Source: an uncultured Faecalibacterium sp. (GTDB lineage Bacteria > Bacillota > Clostridia > Oscillospirales > Ruminococcaceae). From it: a DNA stretch of 13,716 nucleotides. How positions within the stretch are numbered: the stretch's first letter is position 1; each line of letters opens with the position of its first letter. Both the position numbers and the translations under genes were made by a program. Location: the NCBI GenBank assembly GCA_900551435.1, contig URVW01000067.1, positions 1 to 13,716 on the forward strand, read 5' to 3'. This document shows, piece by piece, positions 1 to 7,221 of this stretch. The notes under the pieces were generated by a model, which was not told the DNA's origin, did not search any database, and worked only from the letters and a program-made list of their open reading frames with translations.

Positions 1-1885
1 GGTAGAAGCGGGATGCGCCCGGGTCGCCCTGACGGCCCGCACGGCCGCGCAGCTGGTTATCGATGCGGCGGCTCTCGTGGCGCTCCGTGCCGATGATGAA
101 CAGGCCGCCCGCCTTGCGCACCTCGTCGGCCTCGGCCTCGATGGCGGGCTTGTACTGGGCGTACAGCTCATCGAACCGCTTGCGGGCTGCGAGGATGTTT
201 TCATCGGTGGTGTCGCCGTGGCCGTTGGATTCGGTCAGCAGCAGCTCCACGGCGTTCGGGTCGGCATCCTCGGGCTTTTCGGGGTCGAGCAGGTTCTCGC
301 AGAAGTGCTCTTTGCGCATCTGGGCCTTGGCCATGAACTCGGCGTTGCCGCCCAGCATGATATCCGTACCACGGCCCGCCATGTTGGTGGCGATGGTGAT
401 CGCGCCCTTCTTGCCTGCCTGTGCCACGATCTCCGCTTCGCGCTCGTGGTTCTTGGCGTTCAGGACGTTGAAATCGCGGGTGTAGCGCTGCAGCATCTTT
501 GCCAGCGTCTCACTCTTTTCAACGCTGACCGTACCGACCAGCACCGGCTGGCCGTTCTTGTGGCACTCCATGACCTGCTCGATGACGGCGCGGTACTTGC
601 CGTTGACCGTCTTGTACACCGCGTCCGGGTAGTCCTTGCGGACGTTGGGGCGGTTGGTGGGGACGGTGACGATGTTCAGGCCGTAGATTTCGGTGAACTC
701 GGTGGCTTCGGTCTTGGCCGTACCGGTCATACCGGCCAGCTTCTTGTACATGCGGAAATAGTTCTGGAAGGTGATGGTCGCCAGCGTTTTGCTCTCAGCG
801 GCGATCTTCACGCCCTCCTTGGCCTCGATGGCCTGATGCAGACCCTCGTTGTAGCGGCGGCCGATCATCAGACGGCCCGTGAACTCGTCCACGATGATGA
901 CTTCGCCGTTCTTGACCACATAATCGATGTCCTTTTTCATGACACCGTATGCCTTGATGGCCTGATCGATGTGGTGGGCCAGCGTCATGTTCTCGGTGGC
1001 GGCGAGGTTCTCGATCTTGAAGTATTCCTCGGCCTTCTTGATGCCGCTGGCGGTCAGGGTGCAGGTCTTGTGCTTTTCGTCCACGACGTAATCGCCGTCG
1101 GTCTGCTCGTCCGTCTCGACCTTATCTTCCAGCTCGACGACCACGCTCTTGCGCAGGGTGCGGACGAAGCGGTCCACCTGCGTATACAGGCTGGAGGAGT
1201 CCTCGCCGCGGCCGGAGATGATCAGCGGGGTGCGGGCTTCATCGATGAGGATGGAGTCCACCTCATCGACGATGGCGTAGGCATGGCCGCGCTGGACCAT
1301 GTTATCCTTATAGGTGACCATGTTATCGCGCAGATAATCAAAGCCGAACTCGTTGTTCGTGCCGTAGGTGATATCGGCGTTGTAGGCGCGGCGGCGGCTG
1401 TCGCCGTCGATGCCCTGCACGATCAGGCCCACGGACAGGCCCAGCCAGCGGTAGAGTTTGCCCATCCACTCGCTGTCGCGCTTGGCCAGATAGTCGTTGA
1501 CGGTGACGATGTGGACGCCTTCGCCGGTCAGAGCGTTCAGGTAGGCGGGCAGGGTGGCCACGAGGGTCTTACCTTCACCGGTCTGCATCTCGGCGATGGC
1601 TCCGCGGTGCAGCGCGATGCCGCCGGTGACCTGCACCGGGAAGTGCTTCATGCCCAGCACGCGCCATGCGGCCTCGCGGCAGACGGCAAAGGCATCGGGC
1701 AGGATATCGTCCAGCGTCTCACCGCCCGCAAGACGTTCTTTCAAGGCCGGGGTCTGTGCCTGTAAGTCGGCATCGGACATGGCCTGATATTTGGGTTCCA
1801 GAGCAAGCACCTTTTTGGTGATCGGGTTGATCTTTTTCAGTTCCCGGTCCGAAAACGTGCCAAAGATTTTTTCAGCAAGGGACAT
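1..1885 (-). CDS. secA: Preprotein translocase ATPase SecA (3' end outside window)
   Basis: SecA is the cytoplasmic motor ATPase that pushes unfolded preproteins through SecYEG. The reverse strand reads without a stop from ATG 1885 to the window edge: 628 codons of a protein usually 840-950 residues long. The start is the usual SecA opening (MSLAEKIFGTFSDRELKKI), with a GAGGTG ribosome site at 1891-1896, 5 nt upstream. Visible motifs are Walker A (MQTGEGKT, residues 100-107), Walker B of the DEVD type (207-210) followed by SILIDEARTPL, the MTGTA motif (386-390), NMAGRGTDI, and near the cut end the QLRGRAGRQGDPG motif of the second nucleotide-binding fold. The C-terminal helical domains and any zinc tail lie outside the window. 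It has its own promoter and is separated from the upstream cinA-like gene by a terminator. Identification is secure. Confidence 0.98.
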   Translation of the reverse strand, partial: MSLAEKIFGTFSDRELKKINPITKKVLALEPKYQAMSDADLQAQTPALKERLAGGETLDDILPDAFAVCREAAWRVLGMKHFPVQVTGGIALHRGAIAEMQTGEGKTLVATLPAYLNALTGEGVHIVTVNDYLAKRDSEWMGKLYRWLGLSVGLIVQGIDGDSRRRAYNADITYGTNNEFGFDYLRDNMVTYKDNMVQRGHAYAIVDEVDSILIDEARTPLIISGRGEDSSSLYTQVDRFVRTLRKSVVVELEDKVETDEQTDGDYVVDEKHKTCTLTASGIKKAEEYFKIENLAATENMTLAHHIDQAIKAYGVMKKDIDYVVKNGEVIIVDEFTGRLMIGRRYNEGLHQAIEAKEGVKIAAESKTLATITFQNYFRMYKKLAGMTGTAKTEATEFTEIYGLNIVTVPTNRPNVRKDYPDAVYKTVNGKYRAVIEQVMECHKNGQPVLVGTVSVEKSETLAKMLQRYTRDFNVLNAKNHEREAEIVAQAGKKGAITIATNMAGRGTDIMLGGNAEFMAKAQMRKEHFCENLLDPEKPEDADPNAVELLLTESNGHGDTTDENILAARKRFDELYAQYKPAIEAEADEVRKAGGLFIIGTERHESRRIDNQLRGRAGRQGDPGASRFY

Positions 1886-1952
1886 TCTTACACCTCATCT
1901 ATTGAAATCTGGGCGAAACACCGCCCGGGATGGAACATCAGTATCCTGTTAT

Positions 1953-1981
1953 ATGATACACCAAAGCGGAAAACCCGTCAA
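1953..1981 (-). promoter_or_regulatory. Sigma-A-type promoter of secA
   Basis: Read on the minus strand, TTGACG (1981-1976) is followed after exactly 17 nt by TATCAT (1958-1953). This predicts a transcript starting near 1946 and a leader of about 60 nt before the secA ATG. It lies just after the terminator of the preceding gene, which fits independent transcription of secA. The call rests on consensus match only. Confidence 0.7.
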
Positions 1982-2036
1982 ACCCACAGGCCGGATTTTG
2001 CGCCGTTTTCCAATGAACTTTCTGTAAAATTCCATC

Positions 2037-2099
2037 AAAAAGCCCCCTCCGTCCCGCACCCGCCGCCAAATGGCAGCGCATCCGCACGGACGGAGAGGG
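2037..2099 (-). terminator. Rho-independent terminator after the cinA-like gene
   Basis: The segments at 2043-2054 and 2088-2099 are complementary over 12 positions with one G-T pair. An imperfect inner stem (GCCGCCA with TGGCAGC) extends the hairpin. On the minus strand it is followed by a run of five T (2041-2037). It begins 6 nt after the stop of the upstream gene. A T-rich stretch on the other side means it could also act on the plus strand. Confidence 0.75.
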
Positions 2100-2105
2100 T
2101 TCTTT

Positions 2106-3011
2106 TTATAAGAGCAACGCCCCGGAATGCGGGACATTTTCGACCCAGAGCGAATGCAGACGGGCGGGCAGGGCGTAGAGGTTTCCGCCGGTGTAGGCCC
2201 ACGCCCCGGCGGTGCACAGCCCCAGAAGGACCGCCAACAGCAGCAGCCCGAACAGGAACCGCCGGAAGCGGTGCGGCTTTTGGGGCGGCGGGGCAGATTC
2301 CGGCTGAGCCGTTTTTGCGGCGCGGCGGGCGGGCAGAAAGCCGGTCCCCTCGGCCTGCGGCAGCGAGGACGCCGCGCGGCGGATCATATCCAGCAGCCAG
2401 AGGGCCGGGTTCTCTTCCAGCGGGATGGTCCGCAGGAAACAGCCCTTTTTGCAGCTGAGGACCAGCACGCAGTCGTTCTCCCGTTCGGCGCACCCAGCGG
2501 CAAGGTCCGCCCCGATGAGGCGGCGCGCGGCCTGTGCCCGGGCCAGCGTCCGCCGGACGGGGTCGGTGCAGTCCTTGGGCAGATGGGCACGGGCCTGTCG
2601 CTCGATCTGCGCGCCGGTCTTGGGGTGGGCGTAGCTCAGCGCCCCGAAGTCAAAGACCTTTTCCGCCCCGGCGACCGTTTCCAAGCGGGCTTCCAGCCGG
2701 GTCCCGGCGGCGGCATCGCTGCAGATGAGGAGCCGGTCGTGCTGTTCCAGCGCGGCCACGGCGGCTTCGGCCAGCGTCGTTTCGCCCTCGCCGTACAGGT
2801 CGGCGGCGAACCGCTCCCGCAGAGCCTGTTCCGCTTTTTTCAGCCCCGAAGGACTTTGCGCTTCCAGCGCCACCAGCGTTTCGGCGGCGCGGCTCTTCCA
2901 CTGGGCCTTGGCGTTCCATTGCGGTGAAAAGCCGCTCACCGCCGCTTCCACCGCCGCTGCGGACACGCCATACAGCCGCAGAACACATCCAGCCTTCGTC
3001 TCATCTGTCAA
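2106..3011 (-). CDS. CinA-like protein: degenerate CinA C-terminal domain with a membrane anchor
   Basis: This 301-residue protein has no obvious whole-length family, but most of it aligns with the KH and C-terminal (PncC, NMN deamidase) parts of CinA encoded just upstream. Its residues 11-18 resemble CinA 181-188. Residues 71-128 align with CinA 245-303 with one gap, about 16 identities in 58 by hand count. Residues 168-214 follow the last strands and helix of the domain. The N-terminal MoCF-like pyrophosphatase domain is absent. The catalytic serine and lysine of active CinA (S292, K307) are replaced by E117 and T132, and TAESCTGG has become CSDAAAGT, so deamidase activity is unlikely. A Pro/Ala-rich linker (about 225-247) leads to a hydrophobic helix (252-273) and a 28-residue tail. 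The start is TTG at 3011, chosen because AGGGGTG lies just upstream and no in-frame ATG fits. It sits 19 nt after cinA and is probably co-transcribed with it. Being a real gene is well supported by operon position, ribosome site and terminator; its function is unknown. Confidence 0.8.
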   Translation of the reverse strand: MTDETKAGCVLRLYGVSAAAVEAAVSGFSPQWNAKAQWKSRAAETLVALEAQSPSGLKKAEQALRERFAADLYGEGETTLAEAAVAALEQHDRLLICSDAAAGTRLEARLETVAGAEKVFDFGALSYAHPKTGAQIERQARAHLPKDCTDPVRRTLARAQAARRLIGADLAAGCAERENDCVLVLSCKKGCFLRTIPLEENPALWLLDMIRRAASSLPQAEGTGFLPARRAAKTAQPESAPPPQKPHRFRRFLFGLLLLAVLLGLCTAGAWAYTGGNLYALPARLHSLWVENVPHSGALLL

Positions 3012-3030
3012 TTTCGCTCACCCCTGCGTG

Positions 3031-4350
3031 TTATTCGCTCAAGAACGCCTTGTCCAGAGCATCCAACACCGAGGGTTCATGCTGCTGGGACGCGGCCAGA
3101 GGCTTTGTCCCTGCGGGGGTCTTGTCCTGCGCCAGACGGAGCGCCAGTTCCAGCGCCGCCTGAGCCGCACGGGCACGGACGAGAGCACGGTCCGGGCGGG
3201 AGACAAAGAGCTTTTTGACGTAGACCGTCCCGCCCTTTGCCGCGCCGAGATACACCGTGCCCACCGGGCGGACGGCATCGCCGCCGGTGGGGCCAGCCAC
3301 GCCCGTCACGCTGACCGCGATGTCCGAGCCGGACACCGCCGCCGCACCGAGCGCCATCTGCGCCGCCACCGGGGCCGAGACGACATTGTATTTTGCAATG
3401 ACGTCCGGGTCCACCCCGATGAGCTTTGCCTTCGCCTGTTCCCAGTAGGTCACAAAGCCGTAGCCGAACACTTCGCTGGAGCCGGACACCGACGTGATGC
3501 GCTGTGCGATCAGGCCGCCGGTGCAGCTCTCAGCCGTCGAGAGGGTGAGGCCCTGTTCCTTCAGGGTATGCACCACCGTCTCTTCCAGACCGGCTACATC
3601 CTCATCATACACCGCATCGCCCAGCAGATCATAGAACTTTTTGGCATACGCGCGGCACATTTTTTCGCCATCCTCGTCGGAAGCGGCGCGCGCCGTGATG
3701 CGGATCTCGCACTCACCGGTCTTGCAGTAGATGGCGGCGGTGGGGTTCGCGTTTTCCAGCAGGTCCCGAATCTGATATTCCAAGTCGCTCTCGCCGCCCA
3801 GCACCCGCAGGGTGATCGAATGCAGGGTGCAGTTCTGGCGTTCCAGCAGCATGGGGCGGATGATTTCGGTCCACATCGCCTTCATCTCGCTGGGCACTCC
3901 CGGCATGAGGACCGCGCAATGGCCGTTCTGCTCGAACCATGCGCCCGGGGCCGTGCCATGGTGGTTGACGATCTTTTTGCCGTGAACCGGGACCATGGCC
4001 TGTTTGCGGTTGTTGGGGGCGGTCACGCGGTGGGAGCGGGCAAAGTAATTTTGGATCTTTTCCCACTCGGCTTCGTCAAATTCCAGCGTATCGCCGTAAC
4101 AGGCGGCGACGGTCTCTTTGGTCAGGTCGTCCGCCGTGGGGCCAAGCCCGCCGGTAAAGACCAGAAGATCACACCGCGCTTTCGCTTCGTTGACGAACTC
4201 TTCCAGCCGGCCATGGTTATCGCCGATGGTGCTTTCCCGCTGGACCGTGATGCCCAGCTCGGCCAGCTCCCGGCTGAGGAACTGGGCGTTGGTGTTGAGG
4301 ATGTTGCCCAGCAGCAGTTCCGTGCCGACGCTGATGATCTCTGCGGTCAT
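3031..4350 (-). CDS. cinA: CinA: ADP-ribose/FAD-type pyrophosphatase and NMN deamidase
   Basis: CinA (439 residues, slightly longer than the usual 410-425) is a cytoplasmic two-activity enzyme of pyridine-nucleotide salvage. The N-terminal COG1058 domain (1-170) hydrolyses ADP-ribose-like pyrophosphates, and the C-terminal domain turns NMN into nicotinic acid mononucleotide. The N-terminal fold shows VGTELLLGNILNTN and FTGGLGPTADDLT (65-77). A KH-type domain spans about 178-255. The C-terminal domain shows STAESCTGG (271-279), GSSEVF with catalytic S292, and TYWEQAK with Y302 and K307, then VSVTGVAGP (346-354). Residues 408-439 are a family-untypical Gln/Pro/Ala-rich tail. ATG 4350 follows GAGGGGTGA, a ribosome site that contains the thiI stop codon, so translation is likely coupled. 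The name comes from competence in streptococci; nothing here indicates competence. Confidence 0.96.
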   Translation of the reverse strand: MTAEIISVGTELLLGNILNTNAQFLSRELAELGITVQRESTIGDNHGRLEEFVNEAKARCDLLVFTGGLGPTADDLTKETVAACYGDTLEFDEAEWEKIQNYFARSHRVTAPNNRKQAMVPVHGKKIVNHHGTAPGAWFEQNGHCAVLMPGVPSEMKAMWTEIIRPMLLERQNCTLHSITLRVLGGESDLEYQIRDLLENANPTAAIYCKTGECEIRITARAASDEDGEKMCRAYAKKFYDLLGDAVYDEDVAGLEETVVHTLKEQGLTLSTAESCTGGLIAQRITSVSGSSEVFGYGFVTYWEQAKAKLIGVDPDVIAKYNVVSAPVAAQMALGAAAVSGSDIAVSVTGVAGPTGGDAVRPVGTVYLGAAKGGTVYVKKLFVSRPDRALVRARAAQAALELALRLAQDKTPAGTKPLAASQQHEPSVLDALDKAFLSE

Positions 4351-4356
4351 GCTGCA

Positions 4357-5556
4357 TCACCCCTCAAACTCGATCTCATCGGTGATCCGGATGCGGATGC
4401 GCTCGGTGTTCTCTGCGGCTTCGGCTTCCAGCTCGGCCAGACCCGGCATCGCGGCTTCGGCTGCCAGAATCTCTTCCAGCTCCGGACGAATTTTCGGATG
4501 CGGGGGCGTGAAGATGGTGCAGCAGTCCTCATAAGGCAGGATGCTCGTCTCGAAGGTCCCGATGTGACGGGACGTCTCGATGATCTCGGTCTTGTCCATG
4601 CCGATGAGGGGGCGCAGGATGGGCAGGTCCTGCGCGGCGTCGGTGCACTGAAGCGCCTTGACGGTCTGGCTGGCCACCTGCGCCAGACTTTCGCCGGTGA
4701 TGAGGGCTTCGCAGCCCTGCTTCTTGGCGATGGTGTTCGCAATGCGCATCATGCTGCGGCGCATGAGGACCGTGAACAGCACATCGGGGGCGTTGTCGCG
4801 GATGTACTCCTGCGGCTTGGTGTACGGGACCACGAACAGGTTCGAACTGCCGGTGTACGGCGTGATTTTCTGGGCCAGAGCCTTAACTTTGAGTTTTGCA
4901 CGTTCCGAAGTATACGGAGGGGATGCAAAATGGATGTGATCCAGCGCCAGACCGCGCTTTGCCATCCGGTAAGCGGCCACGGGGCTGTCGATGCCGCCGG
5001 ACAGCATGTTCAGCGCACGGCCAGAAGTCCCGACGGGCAGACCGCCCTCGCCGGGGATCTTCGGGCCGTGAATATACGCGCCGTAATCGCGGATCTCGAC
5101 GATGACCTTGAACTGCGGGTTGCGGACATCGACCTTGAGGTAGTTATGTTTGCCCAGCAGGTAGGCGCCCAGCTCCCGCATCAGTTCGGGGCTGGTCATC
5201 GGGTAGGTCTTGTCCGAACGGCGGGCCTCCACCTTGAAGGTCCGGATGCCGTGCAGACTGTCGCCGAGGTAGTCCTCTGCGGTCTGGCAGATGGTATCGA
5301 AGTCCTTCTCGCAGACGACGGCGCGGCTCAACGCCGCAAGGCCGAACACGGTGCGGACCCGGTCGAAGGCGAGGTCCATATCGACGTCCTCTTCCTCCGG
5401 CTCCATATAAAAGGTGGACTGGGTGCAGTAGACCTTGAACTTGCCCACGGTCTTGAGCCGGTAGCGAAGAATTTTCATCATCGCCGACTCGAACTGGTTG
5501 CGGTTGAGGCCCTTCAGGGACATTTCGCCCTGATAGCCCATTATGATCTCTCTCAT
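4357..5556 (-). CDS. thiI: tRNA 4-thiouridine synthase ThiI (no rhodanese domain)
   Basis: ThiI adenylates uridine 8 of tRNA and inserts sulfur to give 4-thiouridine; in some bacteria it also helps make the thiazole of thiamine. The protein is 399 residues. An N-terminal ferredoxin-like/THUMP region (about 1-165) binds tRNA. The PP-loop ATPase signature SGGIDSP is at 186-192, with the family motif GESLAQVASQT at 288-298 and YEDCCTIFTPPHP at 342-354, whose cysteines align with the conserved catalytic cysteine. It ends after the catalytic domain, so there is no rhodanese extension as in E. coli; this matches the Bacillus type, in which sulfur comes directly from a dedicated cysteine desulfurase. 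That partner lies upstream. AAGGAG sits 5 nt before ATG 5556. The stop is 6 nt from the cinA start. Confidence 0.97.
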   Translation of the reverse strand: MREIIMGYQGEMSLKGLNRNQFESAMMKILRYRLKTVGKFKVYCTQSTFYMEPEEEDVDMDLAFDRVRTVFGLAALSRAVVCEKDFDTICQTAEDYLGDSLHGIRTFKVEARRSDKTYPMTSPELMRELGAYLLGKHNYLKVDVRNPQFKVIVEIRDYGAYIHGPKIPGEGGLPVGTSGRALNMLSGGIDSPVAAYRMAKRGLALDHIHFASPPYTSERAKLKVKALAQKITPYTGSSNLFVVPYTKPQEYIRDNAPDVLFTVLMRRSMMRIANTIAKKQGCEALITGESLAQVASQTVKALQCTDAAQDLPILRPLIGMDKTEIIETSRHIGTFETSILPYEDCCTIFTPPHPKIRPELEEILAAEAAMPGLAELEAEAAENTERIRIRITDEIEFEG

Positions 5557-5587
5557 AAGTTCTCCTTATTTATCGCTATTCCTTCGA

Positions 5588-5697
5588 AAAACCTCTCAGT
5601 CGGGTTTCCGCCCGCCAGCTGCTCCCCTTCTGGCGCTTACGCGCCACCTCCCCCGGCCGGGGGAGACTTTCCTAACAGGGGAGCCTCTGGCGAAACC
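5588..5697. repeat. Composite hairpin repeat (CTCTCAGTC family), copy 1
   Basis: The segment starts CCTCTCAGTC, has a short hairpin (CGGG...CCCG), then CAGCTGCTCCCCT, and ends AGGGGAGCC..TGGC. GCTCCCCT and AGGGGAGC form an outer stem. Between them lie two further perfect hairpins: TGGCGC-TTAC-GCGCCA, and CTCCCCCGG directly against CCGGGGGAG. The order CTCTCAGTC, hairpin, CAGCT, CTCCC, GAGCC, GGC is shared with a simpler copy near 11946-11993. I recall repeats of this kind between genes of Faecalibacterium and relatives, but I could not search. No reading frame here looks like a gene. Confidence 0.7.
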
Positions 5698-5758
5698 ATA
5701 TCCTTTGCAGGGACTGTTGAAAGGTCCGTTCATCTGGTTTACTTGTTGTCCAACAGGA

Positions 5759-5866
5759 CGGTCGGTTTTTTCCTAAGCAAGTGTCCGACGGGTGGGACCC
5801 TGTTGCCGAAGGCAATAGGGCGGGGTATGGAATCCCCGACTCACTTGCGTGGAAAAGAACCGACTG
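5759..5866. repeat. Multi-branched inverted-repeat element between nifS and thiI
   Basis: Arms 5759-5783 and 5842-5866 are inverted copies: 21 of 25 positions pair, including one G-T. The enclosed loop holds two more hairpins placed back to back: 5798-5807 with 5811-5820 (10 pairs around a GAA loop, one G-T) and 5821-5825 with 5834-5838. The result is a three-way-junction-like fold. It has no transposase and no convincing reading frame. It could be a small mobile element relic (MITE-like), a processing or stability element in the nifS-thiI transcript, or part of the same repeat block as the element just to its left. The remaining sequence of the gap (5698-5758) shows only weak short stems. 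Confidence 0.65.
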
Positions 5867-5878
5867 GCCTGTCGCTGC

Positions 5879-7030
5879 TCACTTCCGAATCCTCTGCAAA
5901 TGCTTCATGCCGTCCTCGAAGCGGTTCAGGAAGGCGTCCACATCCTCGGGGGTGTTGTCGGCGCAGAACGACACCCGGATGGCCGTATCGATGGCCAGCG
6001 GGTCGCGGCCCATCGCCGCCAAGGTGTGGCTCGGCTGGCCGCGTCCGCACGCACTGGCCGAGGAAACATAGATTTGCTCCTCCGCCAGAAACGCCAGCAT
6101 CGTTTCGCTCTTGATGCAGTTCTCGCTGAAGTTCAGCACTTCAGGCACGGCGTTGTCCGGGCTGTTGATGACCACTTCCGGGAAGGCTTTCAGGCCCTCG
6201 CGCAAGCGCTGGTTCAGGGCGCGCACGGCGGCGTCGCGGCTCTTCATGGTCTTGTTCAGCCGGGTGGCGGCCGCCGCAAGGCCCATTGCGTAGGGCAGAT
6301 TTTCCGTGCCGGGGCGCTTTTCGCGCTCCTGCTCGCCGCCCAGATACGGGGGCTGGAACGCCTGTGCCAAGCTGTCGCTCAGGTAGAGCGCACCGATGCC
6401 CTTGGGTGCGTGGATCTTGTGGCCGCTGACGGCCAGCGTATCGATGTTCGCCAGCTTGATGGGGACCCGCATCCACGCCTGAACGGCGTCCACATGAACG
6501 ATGGTGCGGTTGTTTTTGCGCTTGACTTCAGCGGCCAAGCGCTCGACATCGTTCCGGGTCCCGATCTCGTTGTTGACCATCATACAGGCCACGAGGATGG
6601 TGTTTCTGTCCACCGCCGCCAGCATCTGGTCGAGGTCCAGCGTGCCGTCCGGGCGGGGATCTACGACCGTGACATCATAGCCCATCGCAGCCAGACGCTC
6701 CAGCGGCTTCTGTACGCTGGGGTGCTCGAAGCCGGACACGACGATGCCCTTGCCGAACTTGCGGGTCAGCGCCGCGCCCAGCAGGGCCATGTTGTTGCCC
6801 TCGCTGCCGCAGGAGGTGAAGTACAACTCCCGCGATTTACAGCCCAGCGTCCGGGCCACAGCGGCGCGGGCGGCGTTCAGCGCTTCCTCGCTCCGCGCTC
6901 CCGGCGCATACAGCGACGACGGGTTCGCCCAGTGCTCCCGCATGGCCTTGTCGATGACATCCGCCACGTCCGGCGCAACGATGGTCGTCGCGGCGTTGTC
7001 CAGATAATGCAATTCAGGGTTTTGCAGCAT
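5879..7030 (-). CDS. Cysteine desulfurase (NifS/IscS family), likely sulfur donor to ThiI
   Basis: This PLP enzyme takes sulfur from L-cysteine, leaving alanine and an enzyme persulfide. The 383-residue protein shows the family landmarks: YLDNAATT (9-16), FEHPS with H103, HVDAVQ with D181 and Q184 that contact PLP, SGHKIHAPKG with the Schiff-base lysine K205, the RPGTEN motif (239-244), and the catalytic cysteine C328 in SSASACGRG, on the short loop typical of NifS-like enzymes. ATG 7030 has a modest ribosome site (AGGA, about 10 nt upstream). Position next to thiI points to the role of Bacillus NifZ, delivering sulfur for tRNA 4-thiouridine, rather than general Fe-S assembly; no iscU or sufU is nearby. 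A divergent promoter region lies upstream. The family is certain; the specific role is inferred from context. Confidence 0.95.
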   Translation of the reverse strand: MLQNPELHYLDNAATTIVAPDVADVIDKAMREHWANPSSLYAPGARSEEALNAARAAVARTLGCKSRELYFTSCGSEGNNMALLGAALTRKFGKGIVVSGFEHPSVQKPLERLAAMGYDVTVVDPRPDGTLDLDQMLAAVDRNTILVACMMVNNEIGTRNDVERLAAEVKRKNNRTIVHVDAVQAWMRVPIKLANIDTLAVSGHKIHAPKGIGALYLSDSLAQAFQPPYLGGEQEREKRPGTENLPYAMGLAAAATRLNKTMKSRDAAVRALNQRLREGLKAFPEVVINSPDNAVPEVLNFSENCIKSETMLAFLAEEQIYVSSASACGRGQPSHTLAAMGRDPLAIDTAIRVSFCADNTPEDVDAFLNRFEDGMKHLQRIRK

Positions 7031-7098
7031 AAAATTTGATTCCTGCCTTTTTGATTCTCGCCAAAGGGCGTCTTTCGGCCCGTATTCGACGTTTTTTC

Positions 7099-7144
7099 AT
7101 AGTAAACCAGAATAAGTATAGCACAAACAGGCCCATCATGCAAA
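7099..7144 (-). promoter_or_regulatory. Probable promoter(s) of the nifS-thiI-cinA cluster
   Basis: Two overlapping candidates occur on the minus strand: TTGTGC (7126-7121), 16 nt, TACTAT (7104-7099); and TTTGCA (7144-7139), 18 nt, TATACT (7120-7115). Either gives a leader of roughly 60-85 nt before ATG 7030. They lie back to back with the plus-strand promoter of the GDSL gene. Neither is perfect. Confidence 0.5.
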
Positions 7145-7160
7145 GTGTTTGCGGCAACGC

Positions 7161-7189
7161 TTGCGCCCGCGCACCGGGTGCTGTATAAT
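7161..7189 (+). promoter_or_regulatory. Promoter of the GDSL hydrolase gene
   Basis: TTGCGC (7161-7166) is followed after 17 nt by a perfect TATAAT (7184-7189). The predicted start near 7196 gives a leader of about 25 nt containing the AGAAGG ribosome site. The perfect -10 box makes this a confident promoter. Confidence 0.7.
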
Positions 7190-7221
7190 GAGGGTAACAA
7201 CAAGTGAAAGAAGGGTGTTTT

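Noticed and set aside
77..1765. Long plus-strand open frame (562 codons) opposite secA
   Set aside because: It is the antisense shadow of a GC-rich secA, which is intact on the minus strand with all motifs. The translation is low-complexity and resembles no family.
1949..2137. 62-codon minus-strand frame between the cinA-like gene and secA
   Set aside because: It spans the terminator hairpin and the secA promoter and has no recognisable sequence.
5557..5640. Separate promoter just upstream of thiI
   Set aside because: The AT-rich GATAAAT stretch has no acceptable -35 box at the right spacing.
2725..6114. Very long plus-strand open frame (1129 codons) opposite cinA, thiI and the gap
   Set aside because: It crosses three real minus-strand genes and a repeat-filled gap. 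Long stop-free antisense frames are expected at this GC content.
5849..7039. Plus-strand open frame of 396 codons opposite nifS
   Set aside because: The minus-strand cysteine desulfurase has every catalytic motif; the plus frame is its mirror.
7204..7221. GTG start for the GDSL hydrolase
   Set aside because: The AGAAGG ribosome site lies between this GTG and ATG 7222 and fits only the ATG.
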